Made by a program: the position numbers and the translations under genes. From CAJCJE01 sp036494465 (GTDB taxonomy: Bacteria > Actinomycetota > Actinomycetes > Mycobacteriales > Pseudonocardiaceae), in assembly GCA_036494465.1 (NCBI GenBank), contig DASXOJ010000115.1, forward strand, positions 26,181 to 90,180: a DNA stretch of 64,000 nt. The letters are read 5' to 3'. Numbering within the stretch: position 1 is the stretch's first letter; every line of letters begins with the position of its first letter. Of this stretch, positions 41,085-49,281 are shown one piece after another. Below the pieces are notes generated by a model. That model had not been told where the DNA came from and did not search any database. It was given only the letters and a program-made list of their open reading frames with translations.

Positions 41085-43313
41085 ATGACCGACGCTACGT
41101 TCGGCACGGAATTACGACGGCTGCGCACCGCCGCCGGTCTGTCCCTCACCGATCTCGCTGACGCCGTGCACTACAGCAAGGGCTACCTCAGCAAGGTGGA
41201 AACCGGGTTGGCCCAGGCCAACAGGGACCTCGCCGCACTGTGCGAGGCCGCGCTCGACGCGAAAGGAACGCTCACCGTCATGGTCCCGACCCGACGCCGC
41301 AGGCCAGGCAGGCCGCGCGGCGCCGGGTCGCGGCTGACCGGACTGCCGCCGGAGGCCGCCCACTTCGTCGGCCGCGCCGACCGGCTCGCCGAACTGCGGG
41401 CCGCGCTGGTGGACGACGGAGTGGACGCACCGGGAGTGTGCGTGCTCGCCGGGATGGCCGGGGTCGGCAAAACCGCCCTGGCCGTCCGGGCGGCGCACCA
41501 GGTCGAGGCGGCGTTTCCGGACGGCAGTCTCTTTCTCGATCTGCGCGGCTACACCCCGGGCGGCACCGGCATGTCCAGCACGGACGCGCTGGACCGGCTG
41601 CTGCGCCAACTCGGCGTGCCCGGCGAAACCATCCCGACCGACCCGGACGACCGCGCCGCCTACTACCGCGGTCTGCTCCGCTCGCTGCGCCTGCTGATCG
41701 TGTTGGACAACGTCAGCAGCGCGCGGCAAGTGCGTCCGCTGCTGCCCGGCGAACGATCCTGCCGGGTGCTGGTCACCAGCCGGGGCAGGCTGCCCGCGCT
41801 GGACGACGCCCGGCACTTCTCGCTGGACGCGCTCACCGAACCCGAGGCGGGCACGCTGTTCGAGGCGGTCGCCGGACCGGAACGCGCTCCGCATCAGGAG
41901 AACCTGGTGCGCGAGGTGGTGCGACGGTGCGGCTGCCTGCCGCTGGCGGTGCGGGTCGCGGCGGCCCGCTACCGCAGCAATCCCGGCTGGTCACTGACCG
42001 ACCTGCGGGATCGCCTCGCCGAACCACCCGACCTGTTGCGCGAACTCGACGACGGCGAACGCAGCGTGCTCGCCGCCTTCCAGCTCTCCTACCGCGAACT
42101 ACCCGCCGATCAACGCAGGCTCTTCGCCCTGCTGTCCCTGCATCCCGGCGCCGATCTCGACGGCTACGTCGCCGCCGCGCTCGGCGACCTCGACCTCCCG
42201 GAGGCGACCCGCATCGTGGACCGACTACAGGAGTCCTACCTGCTCAACCAGCGACCCGGTGGCCGCTACGAACTGCACGATCTGCTCAAGGCATTCGCGG
42301 GCGACGCCGCCGAGCACGATCTGCCCGTCGAGGCGCGCGGCGCGGCGCTCGACCGGCTGGTCGGCTACGGCCTGCACACCGCGAGCGCCGTCGACGTGTT
42401 GCTGACCCCGCACCGCTTCCGGCCGGACACCCCGATCGACGCGCCCCGCGCGCCCCGGACCTTCACCGACCCGGCCGGTGCCCGCGCCTGGGTGCAGGCG
42501 CAGTGGCCGATGCTGGTGGAACTGTGCCGCACCGCCGCCGCGACCGGAGCACACATCCGCTGCTGGCAGCTCGCGTTCGCGCTGCGCGACTACTTCTTCC
42601 TGGCGAAACTCTGGGATCCGTGGGTCGACACGCACGAACTCGCCGTCCGGTCCGCGCGCGCCACCGGCGACCGCTGGGCCGAGGCGGTCACCCTGGACAA
42701 CCTCGGCGTCGCGCACGTCGACCGGGGCGAACTGGACCGGGCGATCGACTGCTACCGGCAGGCGTTGACGCTGTTCGAGGAGATCGGCAACGAGCAGGGC
42801 CGGGTGACCGCGCTGGCCAACCTCGGCTGGGCACACCACTACCAGCGCGAACACGAGCAGGCACGCCGCGAACTGGCCGAAGCGCTGATCGCCTACCGGC
42901 AGGTCGGCAACCGGCGCAACGCCGCTATCACGTTGCGCGGCATCGCCCTCGCCGAAACCGAACTCGGCCGTACCGGCGACGCGATCGCGCACGCTGCCGA
43001 GGCACTGGCCGCATTCGAGGAGCTCGATCTCGATTTCGACGCGGCGATGGCGTTCAACTGCATCGCCTGGGCGCATTTCCGTGCAGGCGAACACGAATCG
43101 GCGGCGCGGGCATACCGGCAAGCGGTTGCGCGCGCCGAAATCGTCGGCAGCGATTACGAAATCGCCCGCGCGGAAACCGGTCTCGGCAATGTCGCTGCCG
43201 CCCAGGACCGCCTCGACGAGGCCGTGCGCTACTGGGATCAGGCAGAAGCCCGCTGCCCGGATTTGAACGCGACGGTCATCGGCGAACACCGGACGCGGCG
43301 GAACTCCCGCTGA
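41085..43313 (+). CDS. XRE-type HTH, NB-ARC NTPase and TPR regulator
   Basis: 742 aa. The XRE HTH (about 6-60) has LRTAAGLSLTDLADAVHYSK and GYLSKVETG. The NB-ARC NTPase begins at HFVGRADRLAEL; Walker A is GMAGVGKT (123-130), Walker B-like LLIVLDNVSSARQVRPL, plus VLVTSRGRLP and GCLPLAVRVA. A winged-helix part and about six TPR units follow (for example A-V-T-L-D-N-L-G-V-A-H-V-D-R-G-E). This STAND layout is typical of actinomycete regulators and of plant-NLR-like proteins; TPRs sense a ligand, often a peptide. ATG 41085 has GAGAGGA upstream. Confidence 0.9.
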   Translation: MTDATFGTELRRLRTAAGLSLTDLADAVHYSKGYLSKVETGLAQANRDLAALCEAALDAKGTLTVMVPTRRRRPGRPRGAGSRLTGLPPEAAHFVGRADRLAELRAALVDDGVDAPGVCVLAGMAGVGKTALAVRAAHQVEAAFPDGSLFLDLRGYTPGGTGMSSTDALDRLLRQLGVPGETIPTDPDDRAAYYRGLLRSLRLLIVLDNVSSARQVRPLLPGERSCRVLVTSRGRLPALDDARHFSLDALTEPEAGTLFEAVAGPERAPHQENLVREVVRRCGCLPLAVRVAAARYRSNPGWSLTDLRDRLAEPPDLLRELDDGERSVLAAFQLSYRELPADQRRLFALLSLHPGADLDGYVAAALGDLDLPEATRIVDRLQESYLLNQRPGGRYELHDLLKAFAGDAAEHDLPVEARGAALDRLVGYGLHTASAVDVLLTPHRFRPDTPIDAPRAPRTFTDPAGARAWVQAQWPMLVELCRTAAATGAHIRCWQLAFALRDYFFLAKLWDPWVDTHELAVRSARATGDRWAEAVTLDNLGVAHVDRGELDRAIDCYRQALTLFEEIGNEQGRVTALANLGWAHHYQREHEQARRELAEALIAYRQVGNRRNAAITLRGIALAETELGRTGDAIAHAAEALAAFEELDLDFDAAMAFNCIAWAHFRAGEHESAARAYRQAVARAEIVGSDYEIARAETGLGNVAAAQDRLDEAVRYWDQAEARCPDLNATVIGEHRTRRNSR

Positions 43314-43320
43314 TTTCCTG

Positions 43321-43341
43321 GTTTTCCGGCAACCGGGAAAC
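43321..43341. promoter_or_regulatory. Inverted repeat downstream of the regulator gene
   Basis: GTTTTCCGG and CCGGGAAAC (one mismatch) around CAA. With the next base it contains CGGGAAACAG, the reverse complement of a 10-mer in the operator at 40852-40887. It lies 85 nt upstream of the 51-aa membrane protein gene. Confidence 0.5.
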
Positions 43342-43425
43342 AGAGTCGATCGGCGCCGGGAAAGGTGATGATTGTGGTGGGGCGAGAAGGAATTCACCGG
43401 TCATCACGAACAAGGAGTCGACGCC

Positions 43426-43581
43426 ATGGGTCTGTTCTGTTCTCTGTCCAAGGCCGCCAGGATCGTCTTGTGGGTCGTCATCGTCAGTGCGTTGTTCGGC
43501 CTGATCCTGGGCTACCAGGCAGGTTCGTCCAACACCGAGGGCACGAACCGGCCAGCGGCCACGGCCGATGCGCGCAACTGA
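43426..43581 (+). CDS. 51-aa single-span membrane protein
   Basis: AAGGAG precedes the ATG. The product is MGLFCSLSKAARIVLWVVIV, further hydrophobic residues S-A-L-F-G-L-I-L-G, then a polar tail Y-Q-A-G-S-S-N-T-E-G-T-N-R-P-A-A-T-A-D-A-R-N. A short basic N-terminus, one helix and a hydrophilic C-terminus fit either a small membrane protein or an exported propeptide. It follows a TPR regulator and a shared inverted repeat, so it may be its target or ligand source. No family recognised. Confidence 0.7.
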   Translation: MGLFCSLSKAARIVLWVVIVSALFGLILGYQAGSSNTEGTNRPAATADARN

Positions 43582-43583
43582 AC

Positions 43584-43617
43584 GCGGGTGCGGGCCCTGC
43601 GCGGGGCCCGCACCCGC
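43584..43617. terminator. Perfect 14-bp hairpin between convergent genes
   Basis: GCGGGTGCGGGCCC (43584-43597) and GGGCCCGCACCCGC (43604-43617) with loop TGCGCG, directly after the 51-aa gene and before the Ku stop. Bidirectional terminator. Confidence 0.8.
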
Positions 43618-43655
43618 CCGAACTCAGCGCGGTGGTTTCGCTGTTCCGCAAGAGC

Positions 43656-44540
43656 TCAGCGCGCGGTGGTCTTCCTGGTGCGACCGGCCGCGCGGGTCGC
43701 GGTCGATTTCGCCGCCGCTGCCTTGCGTTCCGCAGCCTTGGCCTTGCCGACCGACGCCCGTCGACGGGTCGCCTTGGCCGCCTGCGCGGCGCCGGCTTCC
43801 AGTGCCATCAACAGGTTCTGCGCACCCGCCTCCTGCGCGGAAGCGGTCGGCGCGACCACATCCAGATTGTCGATCTTGTTCTGCACCAGTGCTTTCAGCG
43901 CGGACGCGTACGGATCGGTGTGCTGCTCGGCGTTGAACGGCCCGGACATGCTCTCGATCCACTGCGCGGCCTCGCTGATCTCCGCGCTGGAGATGTCCAC
44001 GTCCTCGTGCTGGAACGGGAAGTCCGGGGTGCGGACCTCGTCCGGCCACAACATGGTCTCCAGCACGATCACCTGCTGGCGCACTCGCAGCAATCCGAGG
44101 CTTTCCCGCTGTCGCAACGCGACCCGGACCACGGCTACCCGGCCCGACTGTTGCAGCGCCTCGCTGAACAGCACATACGGCTTGGTGCCGGATGCTTCCG
44201 GCTCCAGGTAGTAGCTCTTCGCGTGCTGCATCGAGTCCACCTGGTCGGGCGCGGTGAAGGAGAGCACGTCGATCGAGTGCGCGCGCGGCGCGGGCAGCGT
44301 GGCCAGCTCCTCCTCGGAGAGCAGCACCACGTCGCCACCGGGTAGTTCGTAGCCCTTGACCACGTCGGAGTACGGGATCTCGGTGTGGTCGAGCTCGCAG
44401 ACGCGCTTGAACTTGACCCGGCCGCCGTCGTGTTGGTGGGCCTGGTGCAGCCCGCTGGTGCGGCTCTCGGTCGCCGGGTAGACCTTCACCGGGATGGCGA
44501 CCCCGCCGAACGTGATGGACCCATTCCAGATGCTGCGCAT
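43656..44540 (-). CDS. ku: Ku protein for non-homologous end joining
   Basis: A 294-aa bacterial Ku homologue. The N-terminus MRSIWNGSITFGGVAIPVKV is diagnostic; the beta-barrel core has KFKRVCELDHTEIPYSDVVK and K-G-Y-E, then VLLSEEEL. A Lys/Ala/Arg-rich C-terminal tail (about 260-294) resembles the DNA-binding tails of mycobacterial Ku. It binds broken ends as a homodimer and recruits LigD, which is not in the window. ATG 44540 has GGAGG 6 nt upstream; earlier in-frame starts do not. Confidence 0.95.
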   Translation of the reverse strand: MRSIWNGSITFGGVAIPVKVYPATESRTSGLHQAHQHDGGRVKFKRVCELDHTEIPYSDVVKGYELPGGDVVLLSEEELATLPAPRAHSIDVLSFTAPDQVDSMQHAKSYYLEPEASGTKPYVLFSEALQQSGRVAVVRVALRQRESLGLLRVRQQVIVLETMLWPDEVRTPDFPFQHEDVDISSAEISEAAQWIESMSGPFNAEQHTDPYASALKALVQNKIDNLDVVAPTASAQEAGAQNLLMALEAGAAQAAKATRRRASVGKAKAAERKAAAAKSTATRAAGRTRKTTAR

Positions 44541-44705
44541 GAGCGACCTCCGTGACTGGCGCGGAAACGCCCTGGCCCCGCACGCGGAGCGTGCCGGTAC
44601 GCAGAGGCGCGTTTGCGTCTGCGGCGGCGGGGAAGGCCAATTTACAGACATACCAGAGTTTCTCACCCTGGTCTGACAGTTTAGGTGTCGCGCTGACCTG
44701 CGGGA

Positions 44706-45101
44706 CTACGTCAAACGGGTGTCGCTGCCGACCATGTCCAGCAGCACGTCCAGAGCGGGCGCGGCCTCGCCCAGCGCGTCCGCGGTGTGGCCCGCGGCGG
44801 CACCGGCGGCGGCCAGGATTTCGGTCAGCGCGGTCACGTCAGTGCCCGACGCCGCAGCGAGGCCGGAGTTCGCGGCGACCCGGTCGGCGAGGCCGGACAG
44901 AGTCATGGCCAGGTGGCGCTGCGCGCCGATCAACGCATCGACGATATCGGTCAGATCGCCCAGGTTCGGGATGCTCGCGCGCGGGTTCGCCAGGGTCGCG
45001 GCGCAGGCGCGCAGGTGGTCGGCGGCGATGGTCGCCGGCAACTCGGGGGTCGCGTCATCGTCCGATGGGATCAGTTCGCCCTGCGGGTCCACGCGGTGCA
45101 T
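44706..45101 (-). CDS. Hypothetical helical protein
   Basis: A 131-aa acidic, Ala/Leu-rich protein starting M-H-R-V-D-P-Q-G-E-L-I-P-S-D-D-D. It is predicted all-helical (LTDIVDALIGAQRHLAMTL, GLADRVAANSGLAAASG, then T-A-L-T-E-I-L-A-A-A-G-A). No family recognised; similar size and composition occur in WXG100-like or coiled-coil proteins, but the WXG motif is absent. A terminator separates it from the upstream GH36 gene, so it probably has its own promoter. Confidence 0.55.
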   Translation of the reverse strand: MHRVDPQGELIPSDDDATPELPATIAADHLRACAATLANPRASIPNLGDLTDIVDALIGAQRHLAMTLSGLADRVAANSGLAAASGTDVTALTEILAAAGAAAGHTADALGEAAPALDVLLDMVGSDTRLT

Positions 45102-45123
45102 CCTGCCACCGACCAGGAACACG

Positions 45124-45159
45124 ACCGCGCCGACGCTCCGAAGAGAGCGCCGGCGCGGT
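45124..45159 (-). terminator. Terminator of the GH36/ABC operon
   Basis: Fifteen-nt arms ACCGCGCCGACGCTC (45124-45138) and GAGCGCCGGCGCGGT (45145-45159) pair with one mismatch around CGAAGA, 14 nt after the GH36 stop. Confidence 0.7.
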
Positions 45160-45172
45160 GTGAAAAACAGAC

Positions 45173-47293
45173 TCAGCGGATCTCGGTGAGCCGGGTCAGG
45201 CTGCTCGCGTAGTCGCCGCTCGGCAGGTCCAGCGGCAGGCCCTGGTGCAACAGCACGGCACCGTGGTAGACCGCGCCGGTGTTCTCGTCCCGGTACTGCG
45301 CGTCCGGCTTCAGCCCGCGCAACCGCAGTGGACGGGTTTGCTCGCCGAAGTGCGGCGCCTGGACGTAGGCGAACACCGCGACCGCGCCGTCGCGCACGTA
45401 CTGGGTCGCGGTGATGCCGTCGTCCTGCGGCGCGCGCAACCGGTACTGGGTGCCGTGCTGCACCGTCGCCCGCACCTGCTTGTAGGCCGCCACCAGTTCG
45501 GCGGCTTCCGCGAGTTCGGCGTCCGACCATTCGGTCAGGTCGCCGCCGACCGCCATCACGCCGGCCATGGCCACGTGGAAGCGGTAGCGCAGCGGCACCG
45601 AGCGGCCGGTGAGGAAGTTCGGGCTGTCGGTGACCCACGCGGCCATCACGTTCGGCGGGTAGACCTGGCTGAACCCGTGCTGGATCGTCAGCCGGTCCAG
45701 GGCGTCGGTGTTGTCCGAGGTCCACGCCTGGTCGGTGCGGGAGAGAATGCCCAGGTCGACCCGGCCGCCGCCGCTGCTGCACGACTCGATGCGCAGGTTC
45801 GGGTGGTCGGCGCGCAGCCGGTCGAAGATCGAGTACAGGTTCTCCACGTACCGCCGGTACAGCAGATCTTGGTCCGCCGCGTGCTCCGGCCAGCCCGCCT
45901 CGCTGAACGCGCGGTTCATGTCCCACTTGAGGAAGTCGATCTCGTGCTTGCTGACCAGCTGGTTGAGCCAGTCGTGCGCCCACTCGGCCACGTCGTCGCG
46001 GGCGACGTTGAGCACCAGCTGGTTGCGCATCTCCGAGCGCTCGCGGTTCGGGAAGTGCAGCACCCAGTCCGGGTGCGCCCGGTAGAGGTCGCTGTCCGGG
46101 TTGACCATCTCCGGCTCGACCCAGATCCCGAACCGCATGCCGAGCCGGTGCACCTCGTCGATCAACGGTTCCAGGTCGCCGGGGAAGCGGTCCCGGTTGA
46201 CCGCCCAGTCACCGAGTCCGGCGTGATCGTCGGCGCGCGCGCCGAACCAGCCGTCGTCCATCACGAACAGCTCGATGCCCAGCGACGCGGCCCGCGCGGC
46301 GAGCGCCTTCTGGTTGGTCTCGTTGACGTCGAACCCGGTGGCTTCCCACGAGTTGTAGATGACCGGCCGGTCCTCGTCCGGGTGCGGCAGCACGTGCGCG
46401 CGGGCGTAGTCGTGCCAGCGCCTGCTCGCGCCGCCGAACCCGTCGGGGGAGTAGAGGCCGGACGAGACCGGGGTGTTGATCGACTCACCGGCCGCCAGCG
46501 TCCAGGTGATGTTGTCGTGACCGTAGCCGGTGGTCACGCTGCACACGCCGACCGCGGTGCGCTGCACGGTGATCCGCCAGGTACCGCTCCAGGCCAGCGC
46601 CGTGCCCCAGACCTCGCCGTGCTCCTCGTCGGCGTCGCCGGCGTCCACCATCACCCACGGGTTGGCGGTCATGCTGGTGATGCCGCGCCGCGAGGTGAAC
46701 ACCGTCTCGCCGATCGCCACCTGGCCCTCGACCAGCTGCGTCTCCCGCGCCCACTGGCCGATCACGTGCCGCAGCCGGTAGTCCTCGCGCAGCGGGACCG
46801 ACCAGGTCGCCGAGTCGGTGCGGAGCAGGGCGATCTCCTCGCCGGTCGTCGCGTCGTTGACGACGGTCGTCCAGCGGTCGATCACGTCCGAGTCGGTGAA
46901 CACCCGGTAGTGCAGCGAGATCCGCAGCGGGTAGTGCTTGTCCGCCAGCCGGATGGTCAGGGTCTCGCCGTCCGGCCGGACCACGATCTGGTGGTCGGCG
47001 TACTCCCACTCGATCGCCCGCACCCCGTCCGCGAAGCGCACCTGCAACGACGGCACGCCGTAGCGCAGGCCGCCGTCGACCGCGAGTTCCTCGGTGCCCT
47101 CTGCGACGTTCTCGTGCCCGCGCGGCTTGAACGGCGGCACGTCGGTCAAGCTCGCCGCCTGCGCTAACGACATCGGCGCGCCCCAGTGCAGGTGGCGCAG
47201 CACATCGGTGCCGACCAGCCGCAGCGCATAGGACGTGTTCGGCGTGGCCAGCAGCCAGGTGCGGGTGTCGGCGTCGAAGGAGATCGCGGGCAT
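45173..47293 (-). CDS. Cytoplasmic GH36 alpha-galactosidase
   Basis: A 706-aa alpha-galactosidase without signal peptide. The N-terminal beta-supersandwich domain is followed by the GH36 barrel with NSWEATGFDVNE, LFVMDDGWFGARADD, the nucleophile Asp in DFLKWDMNRAFSE, and the acid/base Asp in TDQAWTSDNTDALDRL. The substrate-binding G-I-W-V-E-P-E-M-V-N and C-S-S-G-G-G-R segments are intact. It hydrolyses imported melibiose, raffinose or related alpha-galactosides. It is the last gene of the ABC operon, separated from the permease by a strong hairpin. ATG 47293 has GAGGAA upstream. Confidence 0.93.
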   Translation of the reverse strand: MPAISFDADTRTWLLATPNTSYALRLVGTDVLRHLHWGAPMSLAQAASLTDVPPFKPRGHENVAEGTEELAVDGGLRYGVPSLQVRFADGVRAIEWEYADHQIVVRPDGETLTIRLADKHYPLRISLHYRVFTDSDVIDRWTTVVNDATTGEEIALLRTDSATWSVPLREDYRLRHVIGQWARETQLVEGQVAIGETVFTSRRGITSMTANPWVMVDAGDADEEHGEVWGTALAWSGTWRITVQRTAVGVCSVTTGYGHDNITWTLAAGESINTPVSSGLYSPDGFGGASRRWHDYARAHVLPHPDEDRPVIYNSWEATGFDVNETNQKALAARAASLGIELFVMDDGWFGARADDHAGLGDWAVNRDRFPGDLEPLIDEVHRLGMRFGIWVEPEMVNPDSDLYRAHPDWVLHFPNRERSEMRNQLVLNVARDDVAEWAHDWLNQLVSKHEIDFLKWDMNRAFSEAGWPEHAADQDLLYRRYVENLYSIFDRLRADHPNLRIESCSSGGGRVDLGILSRTDQAWTSDNTDALDRLTIQHGFSQVYPPNVMAAWVTDSPNFLTGRSVPLRYRFHVAMAGVMAVGGDLTEWSDAELAEAAELVAAYKQVRATVQHGTQYRLRAPQDDGITATQYVRDGAVAVFAYVQAPHFGEQTRPLRLRGLKPDAQYRDENTGAVYHGAVLLHQGLPLDLPSGDYASSLTRLTEIR

Positions 47294-47312
47294 CAAGGTT
47301 CCTCATGGGTCG

Positions 47313-47343
47313 GGCCGGACGCGCGATCGGAGCGCGTCCGGCC
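47313..47343 (-). terminator. Intercistronic hairpin between permease and GH36 gene
   Basis: GGCCGGACGCGC (47313-47324) and GCGCGTCCGGCC (47332-47343) pair perfectly around GATCGGA. It may act as a partial terminator or protect the transporter mRNA, setting different levels of importer and enzyme. Confidence 0.7.
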
Positions 47344-47366
47344 GTCGGACAGGTGCAGGTGGCGGC

Positions 47367-48296
47367 TCAGCCCTTGTTGGCACCGAGCGTCAGGCCGCGC
47401 ACGAAGTGCCGTTGCAGCAGGAAATACACCACCAGGGTCGGGATCGCGGTGATCAGTGCACCAGCCGCGATCAGGTTCTGATTGCTGAAGTACTCGCCGG
47501 AGAGGCTGGCGATGGCCGACGTGATCGGCCGCTCGCTCCCGCTGGAGATCAACACGAGTCCCCAGAAGAAGTCGTTGTAGATCCAGATGGTCAGCAGCGT
47601 CGCCAGCGCGGCGAACGCGGGCCTGCACAGCGGCACGATGATCTGCCAGAACTGCCGCCACACCGATGCGCCGTCGACCAGTGCTGCCTCGCTGATCTCC
47701 ACCGGGATCGTCTTCATGTAGTTGCTCAGCACGAAGGTGCAGAACCCGCTCTGGAACGCGACGTGGATGGCCACCACGCCGAACAGCGAGTTGTACATCA
47801 GCCCTGACCCGTTGCTCAGCCAGTCCGGCAGCGGCAACAGCAGGTAGAGCCGGTACAGCGGGGTGATGATGACCTGCGGGGGAAGCAGGTTGCCCGCGGT
47901 GAACAACATCAGCAGCGCGATGTTGATCTTGAAGTTGAACCGGGACACGAAGAACGCGATCGACGCGGAGAACAGCAGCGTCAACAGCACCGCGGGCACG
48001 GTGATGTACACCGAGTTCATGAAGTACGGCGCCATGTCCGCCTGGTTCCAGGCGTTGATGTAGTTGCTGAAACCCAGCGAGTGCGCGATGGAGAAGTAGC
48101 CGTGCGCCTGGGTGTCCGAAATCGGCCGCAGCGACGTGTAGAGCGCCCACAACGTGGGGACCAGCCAGATCAGTGCGGTGATGGTCAGGAACCCGTGCAA
48201 CACCACCCGTGCGGGCCGGATCGGCTTGCGCCGCGGTTTGGGCGCGGGACGAGGCGCCGAGGCGGTCGGCGGCGCCGTGATCACCTCGGTGCTCAT
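47367..48296 (-). CDS. Carbohydrate ABC transporter permease (MalG-like)
   Basis: A 309-aa permease with a basic, Pro/Ala-rich N-terminus and six helices. The EAA loop is SEAALVDGASVWRQFWQIIV, and the end is H-F-V-R-G-L-T-L-G-A-N-K-G. The start overlaps the upstream permease gene by 4 nt. It forms the import channel for an alpha-galactoside with the next gene. Confidence 0.93.
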   Translation of the reverse strand: MSTEVITAPPTASAPRPAPKPRRKPIRPARVVLHGFLTITALIWLVPTLWALYTSLRPISDTQAHGYFSIAHSLGFSNYINAWNQADMAPYFMNSVYITVPAVLLTLLFSASIAFFVSRFNFKINIALLMLFTAGNLLPPQVIITPLYRLYLLLPLPDWLSNGSGLMYNSLFGVVAIHVAFQSGFCTFVLSNYMKTIPVEISEAALVDGASVWRQFWQIIVPLCRPAFAALATLLTIWIYNDFFWGLVLISSGSERPITSAIASLSGEYFSNQNLIAAGALITAIPTLVVYFLLQRHFVRGLTLGANKG

Positions 48297-49258
48297 TGCT
48301 GTTCCTTCCGGAAGTTCTGGTAGACGTAGATCAGGATCGGCACGATCGAGATCACCAGCAGGACCACCGCCAGCGCCGAGCCGTAGCCGATCAGACTGGA
48401 CTCACCGATGATGTTGTTGGTGATCAGGATGGACAGCAGCTCCAGCCCGGGTTTGGTGGTGTTGCTGCCGCCGATCACCCACACCAGGTCGAACGCGCGC
48501 AGCGACTCGATGATCGTCACCACCAGCACGATGATGTTGATCGGCTTCAACGCGGGGAAGGTGACCCGGAAGAACGTCTGCCAGGCGTTCGCGCCATCCA
48601 GCTGCGACGCCTCGGTGAGCGCGGGATCGGCGCTCTTCAACCCGGCCAGGTAGAGGATCATGATGTAGGCGGCCTGTTTCCAGCTCGCCGCGATCAGCAC
48701 CGCCCACAGGTTCAGGTGCGCGTTGCCCAGCCAGTCGATGTAGAAGCTGTTCGGCTTGTTCGCGCCGATCAGGCTGTTGACCAGGCCGTTGTCCGGATTG
48801 TAGATGGTCTCCCAGATGAATCCGGTGACCGCGGCCGAGATCACCACCGGCAGGAAGATCACGCTCTGGTAGAACTTCGTGCCGCGGATGTTCTTGTCCA
48901 GCAGGTAGGCCAGGAAGATGCCGAACGGGGTCGGCAGCAGCACGAAGAACGCCAGCCAGATGAAGTTGTGTTCGAGCGCGGGCCAGAACGTCGGCGACAC
49001 GGTGAACATCTCTTTGTAGTTGCCCAACCCGATCCACTGGATCGAGTCGAATCCGCCGATGCCGTCCCACTTCGTGAAGGACAGCACGACCGAGACAAGG
49101 GTGGGGATCCAGACCAGGCAGATGTGCACCAGGGTCGGGATGCCCACCATGAGCGAGAGCACGATCTTGTCTCTTGTGGACAGACGCCGGACGCGCCGGG
49201 AGGCTTTCTTGATGCCTCCCGGCGCGGTCGGGGTCTTGCTGGGTGTGGCGATGGCCAT
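48293..49258 (-). CDS. Carbohydrate ABC transporter permease (MalF-like)
   Basis: A 321-aa permease. After a basic N-terminal stretch (KKASRRVRRLSTRDK) come about six helices; the EAA loop is TEASQLDGANAWQTFFRVTF. It partners the MalG-like subunit and the binding lipoprotein 23 nt upstream. No ATPase is in the operon. Confidence 0.93.
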   Translation of the reverse strand: MAIATPSKTPTAPGGIKKASRRVRRLSTRDKIVLSLMVGIPTLVHICLVWIPTLVSVVLSFTKWDGIGGFDSIQWIGLGNYKEMFTVSPTFWPALEHNFIWLAFFVLLPTPFGIFLAYLLDKNIRGTKFYQSVIFLPVVISAAVTGFIWETIYNPDNGLVNSLIGANKPNSFYIDWLGNAHLNLWAVLIAASWKQAAYIMILYLAGLKSADPALTEASQLDGANAWQTFFRVTFPALKPINIIVLVVTIIESLRAFDLVWVIGGSNTTKPGLELLSILITNNIIGESSLIGYGSALAVVLLVISIVPILIYVYQNFRKEQQ

Positions 49259-49281
49259 CAGTTGAGGATCCTCGGCGCGGT

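Noticed and set aside
43656..44540. A complete NHEJ locus
   Set aside because: Only Ku is present; no LigD ligase, polymerase or nuclease domain occurs in the flanking genes.
45245..47167. 640-codon plus-strand frame opposite the GH36 gene
   Set aside because: Val/Arg/His-rich shadow; GH36 catalytic motifs are on the minus strand.
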